Positions 1 to 8,776 are shown, numbered from the stretch's first letter. The stretch: DNA of 25,544 nucleotides from an uncultured Bacteroides sp. (GCA_934716785.1 CAKUYM010000026.1:1-25544), one strand, 5' to 3'. The notes: generated from the sequence alone by a model not told the origin. Numbers and translations: made by a program.

Positions 1-378
1 GCCCATCTGTGTGCGGAATACAAAACCTTCGATGCCGATAAAGTCACCTAAGTCGAGCAGGCGTTTGAATACAGAGTTGTACATTTCTTTGTCTTCTCCC
101 GGACAGATATCATCGCGGGTGATGTACACCTGGATACGGCCTTTGGAGTCTTGTAATTCGATAAAAGAAGCTTTACCCATCACACGACGGCTCATGATAC
201 GTCCGGCTACAGAAACCTGACGCGGCTCTTCTCCGTCTTTGAATTCAGCTTTAATATCTGTAGAGAAAGCATTGGTTACATACTCTGCTGCAGGGTATGG
301 ATCGATACCCATTGCGCGAAGTTCATTCAGGCTGTTACGTCGAATGATTTCCTGTTCACTTAGTTCTAATATATTCAT
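1..378 (-). CDS. lysS: Lysyl-tRNA synthetase, N-terminal part (runs off left edge)
   Basis: Class II lysyl-tRNA synthetase charges tRNA-Lys in the cytoplasm. The 126 visible codons start MNILELSEQEIIRRNSLNEL and continue into a GRIMSRRVMGKASFIELQD stretch. That is the N-terminal OB-fold anticodon-binding domain of bacterial LysS. The catalytic class II core lies outside the window. The ATG at 378 is the natural start: the reading frame gives the usual LysS N terminus, and a Bacteroides-type -7 motif sits 30 bp upstream. The gene is divergent from the MATE transporter and is housekeeping flank, not part of the PUL. Identification is by recognition of the conserved N-terminal domain. Confidence 0.95.
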   Translation of the reverse strand, partial: MNILELSEQEIIRRNSLNELRAMGIDPYPAAEYVTNAFSTDIKAEFKDGEEPRQVSVAGRIMSRRVMGKASFIELQDSKGRIQVYITRDDICPGEDKEMYNSVFKRLLDLGDFIGIEGFVFRTQMG

Positions 379-407
379 TTCGTTACGTATTAACTCAATT
401 TTGTGGG

Positions 408-415
408 CAAAAATA
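408..415 (-). promoter_or_regulatory. Putative Bacteroides -7 promoter element of lysS
   Basis: On the minus strand the bases read TATTTTTG, a perfect match to the Bacteroides -7 consensus TAnnTTTG. It lies about 30 bp upstream of the lysS ATG. I see no clear -33 TTTG at the usual 19-21 bp spacing, so the call rests on the -7 match and its position. Confidence 0.5.
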
Positions 416-456
416 CGAAACTTTTCTCATATATCCCGTAATCTGTCTCTTTTTTG

Positions 457-464
457 TATCTTTG
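457..464 (+). promoter_or_regulatory. Putative Bacteroides -7 promoter element of the MATE gene
   Basis: The bases TATCTTTG match the -7 consensus TAnnTTTG perfectly and lie 19 bp before the chosen ATG of the transporter gene. A clear -33 element is not visible. With the lysS element at 408-415 it makes a compact divergent promoter region. A TTG codon at 454 overlaps this element, which argues against that codon as a translation start. Confidence 0.55.
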
Positions 465-483
465 CACCCTCAAACTAATAGGT

Positions 484-1836
484 ATGACAGTACAAAAGAC
501 ACCCACGGCATTGGGTACGGAAAAGATTGGAAAGCTTTTAATGCAGTATGCCATTCCGGCGATTATAGCCATGACTGCGTCTTCTCTATATAATATGGTA
601 GATAGTATCTTCATCGGTCACGGGGTGGGAGCTATGGCTATCTCGGGATTAGCGCTGACCTTTCCGTTGATGAACCTTGCCGCAGCTTTCGGTTCGTTGG
701 TCGGTGTGGGGGCCGCCACATTGATTTCGGTGAAGTTGGGTCAGAAGGATTATGACACGGCACAGCGGGTTTTGGGAAATGTCTTTGTATTGAACATTAT
801 TATAGGTATTTCTTTTACGATAGGTGTCCTGCCTTTTCTCGATCCGATACTTTATTTTTTCGGAGGAAGTGATGAAACAGTGAAATATGCCCGCGAGTTT
901 ATGCAGGTCATCTTGCTGGGAAATGTAGTTACCCATCTGTATTTGGGACTGAATGCGGTGCTTCGTGCTTCGGGACATCCGCAGAAAGCGATGGTGGCGA
1001 CTATAACGACGGTGGTAATCAATGTATTGCTTGCTCCTCTGTTTATCTTTGTCTTTGATTGGGGCATCCGTGGGGCGGCAATAGCTACGGTTTGTGCGCA
1101 GTTGATAGCATTGCTCTGGCAGTTTCATCTGTTCTGTCGTAAGGATGAATTGATACATCTGAAAAAGGGCATTTTCCGTTTGAAGCGGAAAATCGTGCTT
1201 GACTCATTGGCTATCGGTATGTCTCCTTTCCTGATGAATATGGCTTCTTGCTTTATTGTAATTCTGATTAACCAAGGGTTGAAGGAGTACGGTGGTGATT
1301 TGGCAATCGGTGCATTCGGCATTGTCAATCGCATCGTATTTGTTTTTGTCATGATTGTATTGGGATTGAATCAGGGGATGCAGCCTATTGCGGGATACAA
1401 CTTTGGGGCGAAACTCTATCCCCGTGTGACGCAGGTTCTGAAAACAACTATCTGTTGTGCGACCGTAATAACAACGGTCGGTTTCCTTATAGGTATGTTT
1501 ATCCCGGAGGTGGTATCTTCCATTTTTACTTCGGATACGGAATTGATCAGTATCGCTTCCAAAGGATTTCGTATTGTGGTATTCTTTTTCCCGATTGTAG
1601 GGTTTCAGATGGTTGTTTCCAATTTCTTCCAAAGTATCGGTATGGCAGGCAAGGCTATCTTCTTGTCACTGACCCGGCAAATGTTATTCTTGGTTCCCTG
1701 CTTGTTGATTCTGCCTCATTATTATGGACAATTAGGTGTCTGGGCCAGTATGCCCGCGGCTGATTTGGCAGCCAGCCTTATATCCGGAGCTATGCTGTGG
1801 TGGCAGTTCCGGCAGTTTAAGAAGGTGGTATTGTAA
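484..1836 (+). CDS. MATE family efflux transporter
   Basis: A multidrug and toxic-compound extrusion transporter of about 450 residues, the usual family length. It should sit in the inner membrane with about 12 helices and export organic cations or drugs using a Na+ or H+ gradient. The N terminus contains the typical MATE segment IPAIIAMTASSLYNMVDSIF, followed by repeated hydrophobic helices and the GLNQGMQPIAGYNFGAK segment at the start of the second half, a hallmark of the family. The frame is open upstream to a TTG at 454, but that codon overlaps a perfect -7 promoter motif. The ATG at 484 (MTVQKTPTALG) is therefore preferred. It is convergent with the PUL genes, and nothing links it to glycan use. 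The substrate cannot be predicted. Confidence 0.93.
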   Translation: MTVQKTPTALGTEKIGKLLMQYAIPAIIAMTASSLYNMVDSIFIGHGVGAMAISGLALTFPLMNLAAAFGSLVGVGAATLISVKLGQKDYDTAQRVLGNVFVLNIIIGISFTIGVLPFLDPILYFFGGSDETVKYAREFMQVILLGNVVTHLYLGLNAVLRASGHPQKAMVATITTVVINVLLAPLFIFVFDWGIRGAAIATVCAQLIALLWQFHLFCRKDELIHLKKGIFRLKRKIVLDSLAIGMSPFLMNMASCFIVILINQGLKEYGGDLAIGAFGIVNRIVFVFVMIVLGLNQGMQPIAGYNFGAKLYPRVTQVLKTTICCATVITTVGFLIGMFIPEVVSSIFTSDTELISIASKGFRIVVFFFPIVGFQMVVSNFFQSIGMAGKAIFLSLTRQMLFLVPCLLILPHYYGQLGVWASMPAADLAASLISGAMLWWQFRQFKKVVL

Positions 1837-1856
1837 TGATGGTAGCTATTTATAGC

Positions 1857-1900
1857 ATTACCCGGCTCTCGTTATCATAAGACATTGAGAATCGGGTAAT
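1857..1900. terminator. Inverted repeat between convergent genes, possible terminator
   Basis: ATTACCCG (1857-1864) pairs perfectly with CGGGTAAT (1893-1900). The stem extends inward to about 14 bp with one G-T wobble and one mismatch, around a loop of about 16 bases. It sits between the stop of the MATE gene (1836) and the stop of the GH105 gene (1925), where a bidirectional terminator would be expected. No T-run follows the stem on either strand, since the A-run at 1901-1906 is on the wrong side. Intrinsic termination is plausible but not certain. Confidence 0.5.
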
Positions 1901-1924
1901 AAAAAATGTGACTGTATATGCTTT

Positions 1925-3031
1925 TTAATTGTTGTCTGTCAATCTGTACAATTCACTACCAGCCAAAAGGAAAGCTCCTACACCGTATACATCTGTTGCA
2001 TCAAATCCGGCAACTTTAGGGGCGGCTCCGACAGGCTGTATGTATCCTAACTTACCATCGGAATGAACCGCTCCGACCAATGATTGCCATCCTTTTTCAA
2101 GAACAGGCTTGTAAGTTCGCTGGGGCAGATATCCATTGCGGATTCCCCATGCAATGCCAAAACACATAAATGCGGAACAGCTATTTTCAGGCATTTTATA
2201 TGAGTCTGGATCTAATAAACTGGTACGCCAATCTCCGTCTTTGCATTGGGTCTTGCGAACTGCTTCCGCCATCTCGGTAAATAATCTGATATAGTAATCA
2301 CGTGAAGGACAATTGAGCGGTAAATTGTCTATAATGAGAGGAAGCCCGGCAAATACCCAGCCGTTTCCTCTTCCCCAAAATTGTTTGCTACCGTTTTTTT
2401 CACGAAGAGGGATTCGCTTGTTGTCTCTATAAAAGAGATGGTCTTCTTTGTCATATAATGAGTCTACGCATTCCTTATATTCACTATCCATATAATTTAG
2501 GTAGATATTGTCCCCGGTTATCGCATATAAAGCTGCGTAAACCGGAGGTGCCATAAACAAGGCATCCGACCATGACCAACGTTCTGTTGTCCCTATCGGA
2601 TCTGTCTTCTGTAATGTAGCTTTCGATGGATGAGAGGCTACATAGTAGGCGCGTTCCATTACGGGTTGTAACATTCGTTTATCTCCAAATTGGCGATACA
2701 TCTCAATGAACGCCTGCCCTACACAAATGTCATCGGCATGATATACTCGATCCCACATATTCCACTTATGCTTTTCACCGATATTGCGGACGAAATTATA
2801 ACATGACTGATTACTTGAGACTTTTCCCCATTCCGTCATTCCGCGGTATAAAGCTCCGTTGGTCCAGTCCAGCGGGTTATGTCTCACTTCACTTTGGTGG
2901 GTTATTTGCCATTCGGATACCGCATTGCAAACTTTAATAATATCTTCTTTTTCCATCTTTGATGAAAAAAGCTGTTGGGCATTAAGATTGTAACTTATTA
3001 ATATTAAAAATAAAGGAATGATTTTTTTCAT
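1925..3031 (-). CDS. GH105 unsaturated rhamnogalacturonyl/glucuronyl hydrolase
   Basis: Secreted or periplasmic glycosidase of 368 residues from the YteR/YesR-like GH105 family. It hydrates and releases the 4,5-unsaturated uronic acid left at the non-reducing end of oligosaccharides by polysaccharide lyases. Residues 1-19 form a signal peptide ending LNAQQ with no lipobox Cys. The (alpha/alpha)6 fold motifs are present: HADD (98-101), WSWSDALFMAPP with Asp156 as the expected catalytic Asp (counterpart of YteR Asp143), and FWGRGNGW (218-225). It is the last gene of the minus-strand operon, 22 bp after the neighbouring DUF2264 gene. Its presence means that a lyase product is processed. The exact sugar next to the uronate is unknown. 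Confidence 0.92.
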   Translation of the reverse strand: MKKIIPLFLILISYNLNAQQLFSSKMEKEDIIKVCNAVSEWQITHQSEVRHNPLDWTNGALYRGMTEWGKVSSNQSCYNFVRNIGEKHKWNMWDRVYHADDICVGQAFIEMYRQFGDKRMLQPVMERAYYVASHPSKATLQKTDPIGTTERWSWSDALFMAPPVYAALYAITGDNIYLNYMDSEYKECVDSLYDKEDHLFYRDNKRIPLREKNGSKQFWGRGNGWVFAGLPLIIDNLPLNCPSRDYYIRLFTEMAEAVRKTQCKDGDWRTSLLDPDSYKMPENSCSAFMCFGIAWGIRNGYLPQRTYKPVLEKGWQSLVGAVHSDGKLGYIQPVGAAPKVAGFDATDVYGVGAFLLAGSELYRLTDNN

Positions 3032-3053
3032 ATATAATCAATTCTATTGGTTT

Positions 3054-4277
3054 TTATTGTTTAATGGCCTTGTCCAGTTTTACACGAGGATTACCGGACC
3101 AAATTTTTTTTCCTGTCCACTCCATATATGGTGCACTCCAGAATTCATCGGTTACTGGAAGCCCTAATGCAGTGAATACAGTGGTGCATAGATATAAGCT
3201 GCCTGTAGAAATGTATCTTTCAGCAATTTGCGGTTGATGTCCCGCAAATCCTAATGTCAGCCATCCGTGCTTGTCGAAATTTCCTTTTATAGCCATGTGC
3301 CTTTTTATGACGGCAGTTAGTCCGCATCGTACTTGAGTTTTAGTAATTGTGACTGGTAGCAGATTATTTAAAGCTGCAGCTGAGAGTACATGGAAGGTAC
3401 CAAAACGATATGCTATAGAACGGCCGATTACGGGATATGCTCCATCCGGAGAAATCATCCTCTCTTGTTGTTCAGCATATCTGGAGAAACGCAACCGCTC
3501 TTTTTGATAGAAATCAACCTCGCCTTTATCATGCTTTTGCATGATGGTCAAGACATCCCAAAGCATGGGATGAATAACGAAACTGTTATAGTAGTCCATG
3601 TGCAAATTTACTCCGTCACCATACCAGCTATCGCCTTTGTACCATTCTTTGAATCGCATGATGGCGTATTCTATGGGATACATATTGCATTCGCCCGTCA
3701 AATCCAAAAGAGTCGCTTCGACCATGGCAGAGAAGAGTAACCAGTTGCTTTCTACCGGCTTGATTTTACTAATCTGATGTAAGGCGTTCAAGATATTCTG
3801 TTGGGTGTCTGCCGAAAGCTTATCCCATATCTGTTTGTGAGAGCGCATCAATCCTTGACAGAAAAATGCAGTATCCACCAATGGTTGGCGGGTGACTGTA
3901 AAATTCAAATAATCGGGAGAGTGTGGGCTGAATCCGTGATTGATAGACTCAATCATCAGGTGGATATATTTCTCACGCACTTGTCCTTCTTGTGTGGTAT
4001 CCGGACCAAGTTCCAGCCAAGGAGCTATTCCTAAAAATAAACGGCCTAAAGCCTCCAAGTGCGTTGTGCGTGCATTGGATGGATTAGGCATGCCGGAGAT
4101 GGTTTCTACAGGCATATTCTTTTTTAGTTCTCCCTTACTCATACTGTTTAATAAAGGATCTGCAATTTGAGATAATACGTTGATCCAATATGCCCTGTCT
4201 TCCAGTCCTGAAGTCGTTTGTGAATGAACGGTAAAACTAAATGCCAGAAAGACAATCGTCAAAATACTATATCTCAT
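3054..4277 (-). CDS. DUF2264 protein, copy A; candidate polysaccharide lyase
   Basis: A secreted protein of 407 residues with a signal peptide (residues 1-20, ending VHSQ) and one full-length DUF2264 domain (about 26-400). I know of no confirmed function for this family. Motifs shared with the two other copies here are THLEALGR (72-79), WLELGPD, SNWLLFSAMVE (Asn178), WYKGDSWYGDG, HMDYYNSFVIHP (His226, Tyr229, Tyr230), RYAEQQERMISPDG and GRSIAYR (Arg286, Tyr290). The polar residues and helix-rich pattern suggest an (alpha/alpha) toroid. The neighbours are a second DUF2264 gene 9 bp upstream and GH105 22 bp downstream. Both position and the GH88 fusion elsewhere in the operon point to lyase activity on uronic-acid glycans; this is inference. 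It resembles the fused copy (8777-11167) more than copy B. Confidence 0.88.
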   Translation of the reverse strand: MRYSILTIVFLAFSFTVHSQTTSGLEDRAYWINVLSQIADPLLNSMSKGELKKNMPVETISGMPNPSNARTTHLEALGRLFLGIAPWLELGPDTTQEGQVREKYIHLMIESINHGFSPHSPDYLNFTVTRQPLVDTAFFCQGLMRSHKQIWDKLSADTQQNILNALHQISKIKPVESNWLLFSAMVEATLLDLTGECNMYPIEYAIMRFKEWYKGDSWYGDGVNLHMDYYNSFVIHPMLWDVLTIMQKHDKGEVDFYQKERLRFSRYAEQQERMISPDGAYPVIGRSIAYRFGTFHVLSAAALNNLLPVTITKTQVRCGLTAVIKRHMAIKGNFDKHGWLTLGFAGHQPQIAERYISTGSLYLCTTVFTALGLPVTDEFWSAPYMEWTGKKIWSGNPRVKLDKAIKQ

Positions 4278-4286
4278 AATTTTATC

Positions 4287-5531
4287 TTATGGTTTAATAA
4301 ACTTGTCTATTGGAAACTCTATGCCGTCAAATGCCTTTATACTTGTCCACGGCTCAACTGGATTGTGCCAAAAGGGATCGTCGGCTGGTAGTCCTAAAGG
4401 CAGGAAACCTAATGAACACAAGTAAACACAAGGAGTAGATAAATATACATCCCCTAATTCCGGTTGTTCGCCACATACTCCAATTGTAAGCCATCCGTTT
4501 TTGTCGAAAGTACCCGGTTGCTCAAATATGCGTTTAAGCATAGCTGTCATAGCACCACGTACTTGACCGGGACTTAATGATTCAGGCAGTCTTTGGAATA
4601 GCGCGCATGCTCCCAACACTTGGAATGCGGCAGAACGATAACTGACAGAGCGCCCTAATACCGGATAACTGCCATCGGGAGCTATCATGCGTTCCTGAAT
4701 TTCGGCATAACGGACAAATCGTATCCATTCTTCATCCAAAAATGTCTGAAAAGACGGCTCATATTTTACTGCTATTTTCAGAACTTGTAGTAGTAAAGGA
4801 TGGATGACATAGCTGTTGTAATAATCCAAATGAAAATTTGGCCCGTCTCCATAAATTCCATCTCCTTTATACCATTCTCTATGAGAGCTCAATGCTTTCT
4901 CTACTACCTGATAGTTCCACTCTCCAGAGAACTCTTTCAATCCGCACTCTACCATGGCAGAAAATAACAACCAATTGTTATTCCCCGGTTTCATGCTACG
5001 GGTAGATTTCCATTGTTCAATGAGTCTTTTTTGAGTGGTATCATCCAAATTTTCCCATAACTGTGTGGGAGCTTGTAATAATCCCTGTATCAAGAATGCA
5101 CTATTTACCAATATCTGTCGGGTAGCTGTACTATTGAAATAATCATTGGACTTCGGGTTAACGGAGTTTGCCAAAGCTTTACATGTCATTTTTATGTATT
5201 TCCCACGTAGCTTGCCTTCTTGTGTATTATCCGGTCCGAGTTCCAACCAAGGAGCTATTCCGGCAATGGTTCTGCCTACGGCCTCCATGTGAGTAATAAA
5301 CTCTCGGCTGCTTGCCAAAGCAGAGGAGGAGCGTCCGACTGGGATTCTTTTTCTCAGTTGATCCTTGCTAAGATTGCTTATCACCGGGTCTGCTATTTTT
5401 ATAATTGTCTGAACCCAATATTGCCTGTCATTACTAACTGTAAAGTTGGTTTCAATATTGGGTTTCTGCCGGGCTTGCAATAGCCCGACAGAAAGGAAGA
5501 GTAGCGGATAAATTATCAATTTTTTATTCAT
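4287..5531 (-). CDS. DUF2264 protein, copy B; candidate polysaccharide lyase
   Basis: A secreted DUF2264 protein of 414 residues with a signal peptide (about 1-20, ending GLLQA). The conserved family residues are all present at matching spacing: THMEAVGR (80-87), NNWLLFSAMVE (Asn186), HLDYYNSYVIHP (His234, Tyr237, Tyr238), and GRSVSYR (Arg294, Tyr298). It diverges from copies A and C near the C terminus, with STPCVYLCS where they have STGSLYLCT, and in the final 30 residues. This suggests a different substrate position or linkage. It lies 6 bp after the GH43 stop and 9 bp before copy A, so the three are almost certainly co-transcribed. Function is unassigned; a lyase role is inferred from context. 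Confidence 0.88.
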   Translation of the reverse strand: MNKKLIIYPLLFLSVGLLQARQKPNIETNFTVSNDRQYWVQTIIKIADPVISNLSKDQLRKRIPVGRSSSALASSREFITHMEAVGRTIAGIAPWLELGPDNTQEGKLRGKYIKMTCKALANSVNPKSNDYFNSTATRQILVNSAFLIQGLLQAPTQLWENLDDTTQKRLIEQWKSTRSMKPGNNNWLLFSAMVECGLKEFSGEWNYQVVEKALSSHREWYKGDGIYGDGPNFHLDYYNSYVIHPLLLQVLKIAVKYEPSFQTFLDEEWIRFVRYAEIQERMIAPDGSYPVLGRSVSYRSAAFQVLGACALFQRLPESLSPGQVRGAMTAMLKRIFEQPGTFDKNGWLTIGVCGEQPELGDVYLSTPCVYLCSLGFLPLGLPADDPFWHNPVEPWTSIKAFDGIEFPIDKFIKP

Positions 5532-5537
5532 ATTTTT

Positions 5538-7340
5538 CTATTCGGAAATAATGATGCCTTCTGTAACGCCACTGTCGTTGTAGCTGTCAACGCGGTAATA
5601 ATACTTCACCCCTTTGGTCAGGATGTGGAGTAATAAATCTGTCTTTTCTTTATCTTTGACCTGAATGCATTGATTAAGAAAATCTGGCTGATAACCAAAT
5701 CGTACAAGATAACCATCGGCATCAGATACTTTGTTCCAGGAAAGTGATGCATATCTTTCGTCTTCAGTATCTCTTTTTACGGTTAGTCCTTTAACTGTTC
5801 CCGGTTTATCTGAATAACCGAAACCAAATACACGTAGATCCAATAAGGCAAACTTCCCTTCTTTAGGGCTATGAATATTTTCTATTTTTACAAAAGAAGT
5901 TTCTCTCGGCTTCGGAAATTCGACATATTCATGTGGAATAGCAACAGTGTTATTTGATTTGTCTACAATAAGTTCCCAATCTTTTCCGTTATCGGATACA
6001 TACAGTTTGTAAGCATGGTAATCCGTTTCTTTGGAAGCGATGGGGTTTATATCTTGTTCTGCAAAGTTTATCTGGATAGAATTCATTCGTACCTTTTTGC
6101 CTAAATCTACAATGAAATATTCACCCGCTTTGCCACTTGTTGCCGACCACCATGTGCGAACATCTTCATCTACAGCTTTTTCCGGTTCATAGCCGGTCAA
6201 TGAGGAAGAAGCTATACTTTTTTTATGATACGATTGAAGCATCCAACCAAAAGCGGAAATATCCTGCGGCTCGAATTTCTTTTGGAGCAACGCCATGGGA
6301 TAATCACCTAATACGGTATGTGTTCTCATTCTTCCTTTATCATCAAAAGATACGGGGAATAAACCGATTCTCCTTTCAAACTCATCATGATTACCTATCC
6401 ACATCGTGGTGACTTGCCACCAGTTTTCAAATTTGTCTTTAAAGACACAACTATGTCCGGCTCCTCCGATAAAACCGCCGACTTTTAAAGATACAGGATT
6501 ATAAGGTTGCTCAATAAAGCCTCCGTTTACACTGTCGCTTTCCAGAACGACATCGCAATACCAGTTGCAGATAGTGCCCGGTGTGGCATATTGCAAGTAA
6601 TACTTGTTATTGTTTTTAACAATCCATGCTCCTTCAGGACATGGAACTTTGGCGAACTTTCCTTTCCATGCAGAAGCATCAATTTCATCGTATATTTCTC
6701 TACGTCCAAAATTGTAGCCGGATTTACATTGGTTGACATCAGTTACGTATTCCCGAAGTACTTTCTGTGTTCCTTCTATCTCTTTGAATGTAACAGGATC
6801 TACCTCGAAGAAAGTTGTGGATTGAGTTCCTCCTAAGCCATAATAGAAAAAGAAACGGCCATTGTCTATAAACAGACAAGGATCCGCCATCCGTCTTACT
6901 TCACCGCATTTTTCCCATTTCCCATATTCCGGATTTGATGAACGAATGACATCTACCGTTTTCTTTGTACGGTCTCTAGTGAAATTAATGAAGTATATGT
7001 AATTATCATCAGCTGCTACGGCAGGTGCAACATAATGGTCGACATCCAAAGCGGATTTCTGTACTTCCGGATTGAAATACACATCTTTCCATGTTATCAA
7101 ATCGTCAGATACTCGATAGCCGCCAATATCCATTGTGGTAAATAGGTAGTATTTGTCTTTGAATAATACAATGACAGGATCGGCTGCAGAACGAGCCCGC
7201 TTTTCTCTTACTTGAAAGTTTCCCCAACCGTAGTCCAGATTCATTGGATTACAGAATGTTACTTGTTTCTCAATATGGTTGTCCGCTGAACAGGAAAACA
7301 ACGTTAGTAAAGTGAATAAAATAGATAATATATTTTTCAT
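5538..7340 (-). CDS. GH43 family glycosidase lipoprotein with discoidin and FnIII domains
   Basis: A 600-residue exo-acting glycosidase of the five-bladed propeller GH43 family, typically an arabinofuranosidase, xylosidase or galactosidase. The lipobox FSC17 indicates a lipoprotein. The GH43 domain (about 28-355) shows the three expected acidic residues: Asp54 in AADPV (base), Asp153 in MADPC (pKa modulator) and Glu236 in CPEGAW (acid). A discoidin/F5-8 type C domain (about 370-510, with YEPEKAVDEDVRTWWSA) and a fibronectin type III domain (about 515-598) follow and may bind glycan. It lies between the sulfatase gene (57 bp gap) and DUF2264 copy B (6 bp gap). It probably removes a side-chain or terminal sugar; the sugar cannot be told from sequence alone. 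Confidence 0.88.
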   Translation of the reverse strand: MKNILSILFTLLTLFSCSADNHIEKQVTFCNPMNLDYGWGNFQVREKRARSAADPVIVLFKDKYYLFTTMDIGGYRVSDDLITWKDVYFNPEVQKSALDVDHYVAPAVAADDNYIYFINFTRDRTKKTVDVIRSSNPEYGKWEKCGEVRRMADPCLFIDNGRFFFYYGLGGTQSTTFFEVDPVTFKEIEGTQKVLREYVTDVNQCKSGYNFGRREIYDEIDASAWKGKFAKVPCPEGAWIVKNNNKYYLQYATPGTICNWYCDVVLESDSVNGGFIEQPYNPVSLKVGGFIGGAGHSCVFKDKFENWWQVTTMWIGNHDEFERRIGLFPVSFDDKGRMRTHTVLGDYPMALLQKKFEPQDISAFGWMLQSYHKKSIASSSLTGYEPEKAVDEDVRTWWSATSGKAGEYFIVDLGKKVRMNSIQINFAEQDINPIASKETDYHAYKLYVSDNGKDWELIVDKSNNTVAIPHEYVEFPKPRETSFVKIENIHSPKEGKFALLDLRVFGFGYSDKPGTVKGLTVKRDTEDERYASLSWNKVSDADGYLVRFGYQPDFLNQCIQVKDKEKTDLLLHILTKGVKYYYRVDSYNDSGVTEGIIISE

Positions 7341-7397
7341 AAACAGTGCTAAGATTGATAAATACTCGGTTTTGTTATACCATGGGAATCTTTTCAG

Positions 7398-8756
7398 TTA
7401 TTTCTTGATCTTTTTCATTAAAGCACAGTGCAAGCGTTCTTTTATTGCAGCATAAGTAGGATCGGTACTTTTGTCAGACATTTCACCCGGGTCATTTAAA
7501 ATGTCCATCAGACTCTCTTTTTTGTTGCCACGTGTGAAAATTGTATATTTATAACGTCCATCATTAATTTGATAACCGGTACTTGATTCTACAATAATAA
7601 AATCACGGTCAATTTTATTGGCTTTTCCTGTCAGAATCGGTTTTAGCGATTTGCCTGACAGGTTTTTCGGAATGGAAATTCCTGCTAAGTCGCAGATTGT
7701 GGGCACTAAGTCTATGCCGCAAGTCAGATTCTTTGCGTCTACCACATTTTCCCTTATTTGTGGGCCGGAAATAATAAGTGGAGTACGGGTAGCTTCTTCC
7801 AATAATTGACTTTTGAATACAAGACCATGTGACTGATCCATTTCTCCGTGGTCTGAAGTAAATACAATTATTGTATTATCCGTTAAGCCAGATTTTTCCA
7901 ATGCGGAAAGAACACGTCCGATTTGTAATTCTACATCTTCTACGAGGCGACAATACATCCAACGGTAGAAAGCCCATTGCTCTTCTGTCCAATTTCGGGA
8001 ACCTGAACCGATTTCTTTTATTTCGGCATATGCTCCGTTGGGCTCCACATTCTTTGGGACGGGAGGAATTTGCAAACGATACTCTTCGTCACTTAATGTT
8101 TTACGCAGTTCTATGTATTTTTGTGTAGTCGCTATCTGATGAGGACGCAACTTGTCCGGAAATCTCGGATCATAACCGGCACCATAACAAATATCGTGCG
8201 GATTCATGAATGACAGATACAGAAAAAACGGCTTGTCAGATTTGGAATTATAATTCTTAAAAAACTTTTCGGCAAAGTTTGCCGGTCCTTCGTTGTAGTC
8301 TGTTCCATCTTGTGTAAATCCGTAGTCCTCGATATTTGTTCTTCCGCAGTAGAATCCGGCATATCCGGAATAAAGTGTTTTATATCCGGCATTACGGAAA
8401 ACATTTCCTATAGAGCTCTTTCGAGCAGCAGGTAATACAACCATCGTATCCGGTCGAGTGGAGTTATTCGTATATCCTATTTCACTGGCAAAACGTCCGG
8501 TAATCATAGCGAAACGTGACGGCATGGAAACCGGATTAGCGCAGTAATTGCGTTCAAAGCGAACTCCATTATTGGCCAATTGATCCAAAGAAGGGGTGCT
8601 TACATAACGATTACCAGCGCAACTTAACATGTCATACCTCTGTTGGTCAGTCATTATGAAAAGAATATTGGGCTTTTTGTCTTCTTTTGCTTGTGCATAA
8701 GAAGATAAAAGCAATACACTGGCCTCACATAGTAATATACCTGCTGCTTTTATCAT
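7398..8756 (-). CDS. S1-family sulfatase-like protein, Ser-type, with atypical active site
   Basis: A secreted formylglycine-sulfatase-fold protein of 452 residues with a signal peptide (about 1-23, ending AQA). The maturation motif SMPSRFAMITG carries Ser at position 77, so formylglycine would have to be made by an anSME-type radical SAM enzyme encoded elsewhere. Metal-ligand motifs are present: TDQQR (Asp37, Gln38), NPHD (His187), SDHGE (Asp302, His303) and Lys315 in VFKSQ. However, the usual GKWH segment is replaced by GYAG (131-134), so the sulfate-binding Lys and His expected there are missing. It may be a divergent sulfatase, act on another ester, or be impaired. It sits 20 bp after the GH88-DUF2264 gene, which suggests the glycan carries sulfate or another acidic ester. 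Confidence 0.88.
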   Translation of the reverse strand: MIKAAGILLCEASVLLLSSYAQAKEDKKPNILFIMTDQQRYDMLSCAGNRYVSTPSLDQLANNGVRFERNYCANPVSMPSRFAMITGRFASEIGYTNNSTRPDTMVVLPAARKSSIGNVFRNAGYKTLYSGYAGFYCGRTNIEDYGFTQDGTDYNEGPANFAEKFFKNYNSKSDKPFFLYLSFMNPHDICYGAGYDPRFPDKLRPHQIATTQKYIELRKTLSDEEYRLQIPPVPKNVEPNGAYAEIKEIGSGSRNWTEEQWAFYRWMYCRLVEDVELQIGRVLSALEKSGLTDNTIIVFTSDHGEMDQSHGLVFKSQLLEEATRTPLIISGPQIRENVVDAKNLTCGIDLVPTICDLAGISIPKNLSGKSLKPILTGKANKIDRDFIIVESSTGYQINDGRYKYTIFTRGNKKESLMDILNDPGEMSDKSTDPTYAAIKERLHCALMKKIKK

Positions 8757-8776
8757 GAGTATTTTATTAGTTACTT

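Noticed and set aside
454..483. Upstream TTG start for the MATE transporter (10 extra residues)
   Set aside because: The TTG overlaps a perfect -7 promoter motif (457-464), so it would not be transcribed as coding sequence. The ATG at 484 gives a normal MATE N terminus.
649..1158. Long open frame antisense to the MATE gene
   Set aside because: It is a shadow of the real gene: no recognizable domain, composition rich in Arg, Gln, His and Cys, and full overlap with a conserved coding region. Other antisense frames across the PUL are similar.
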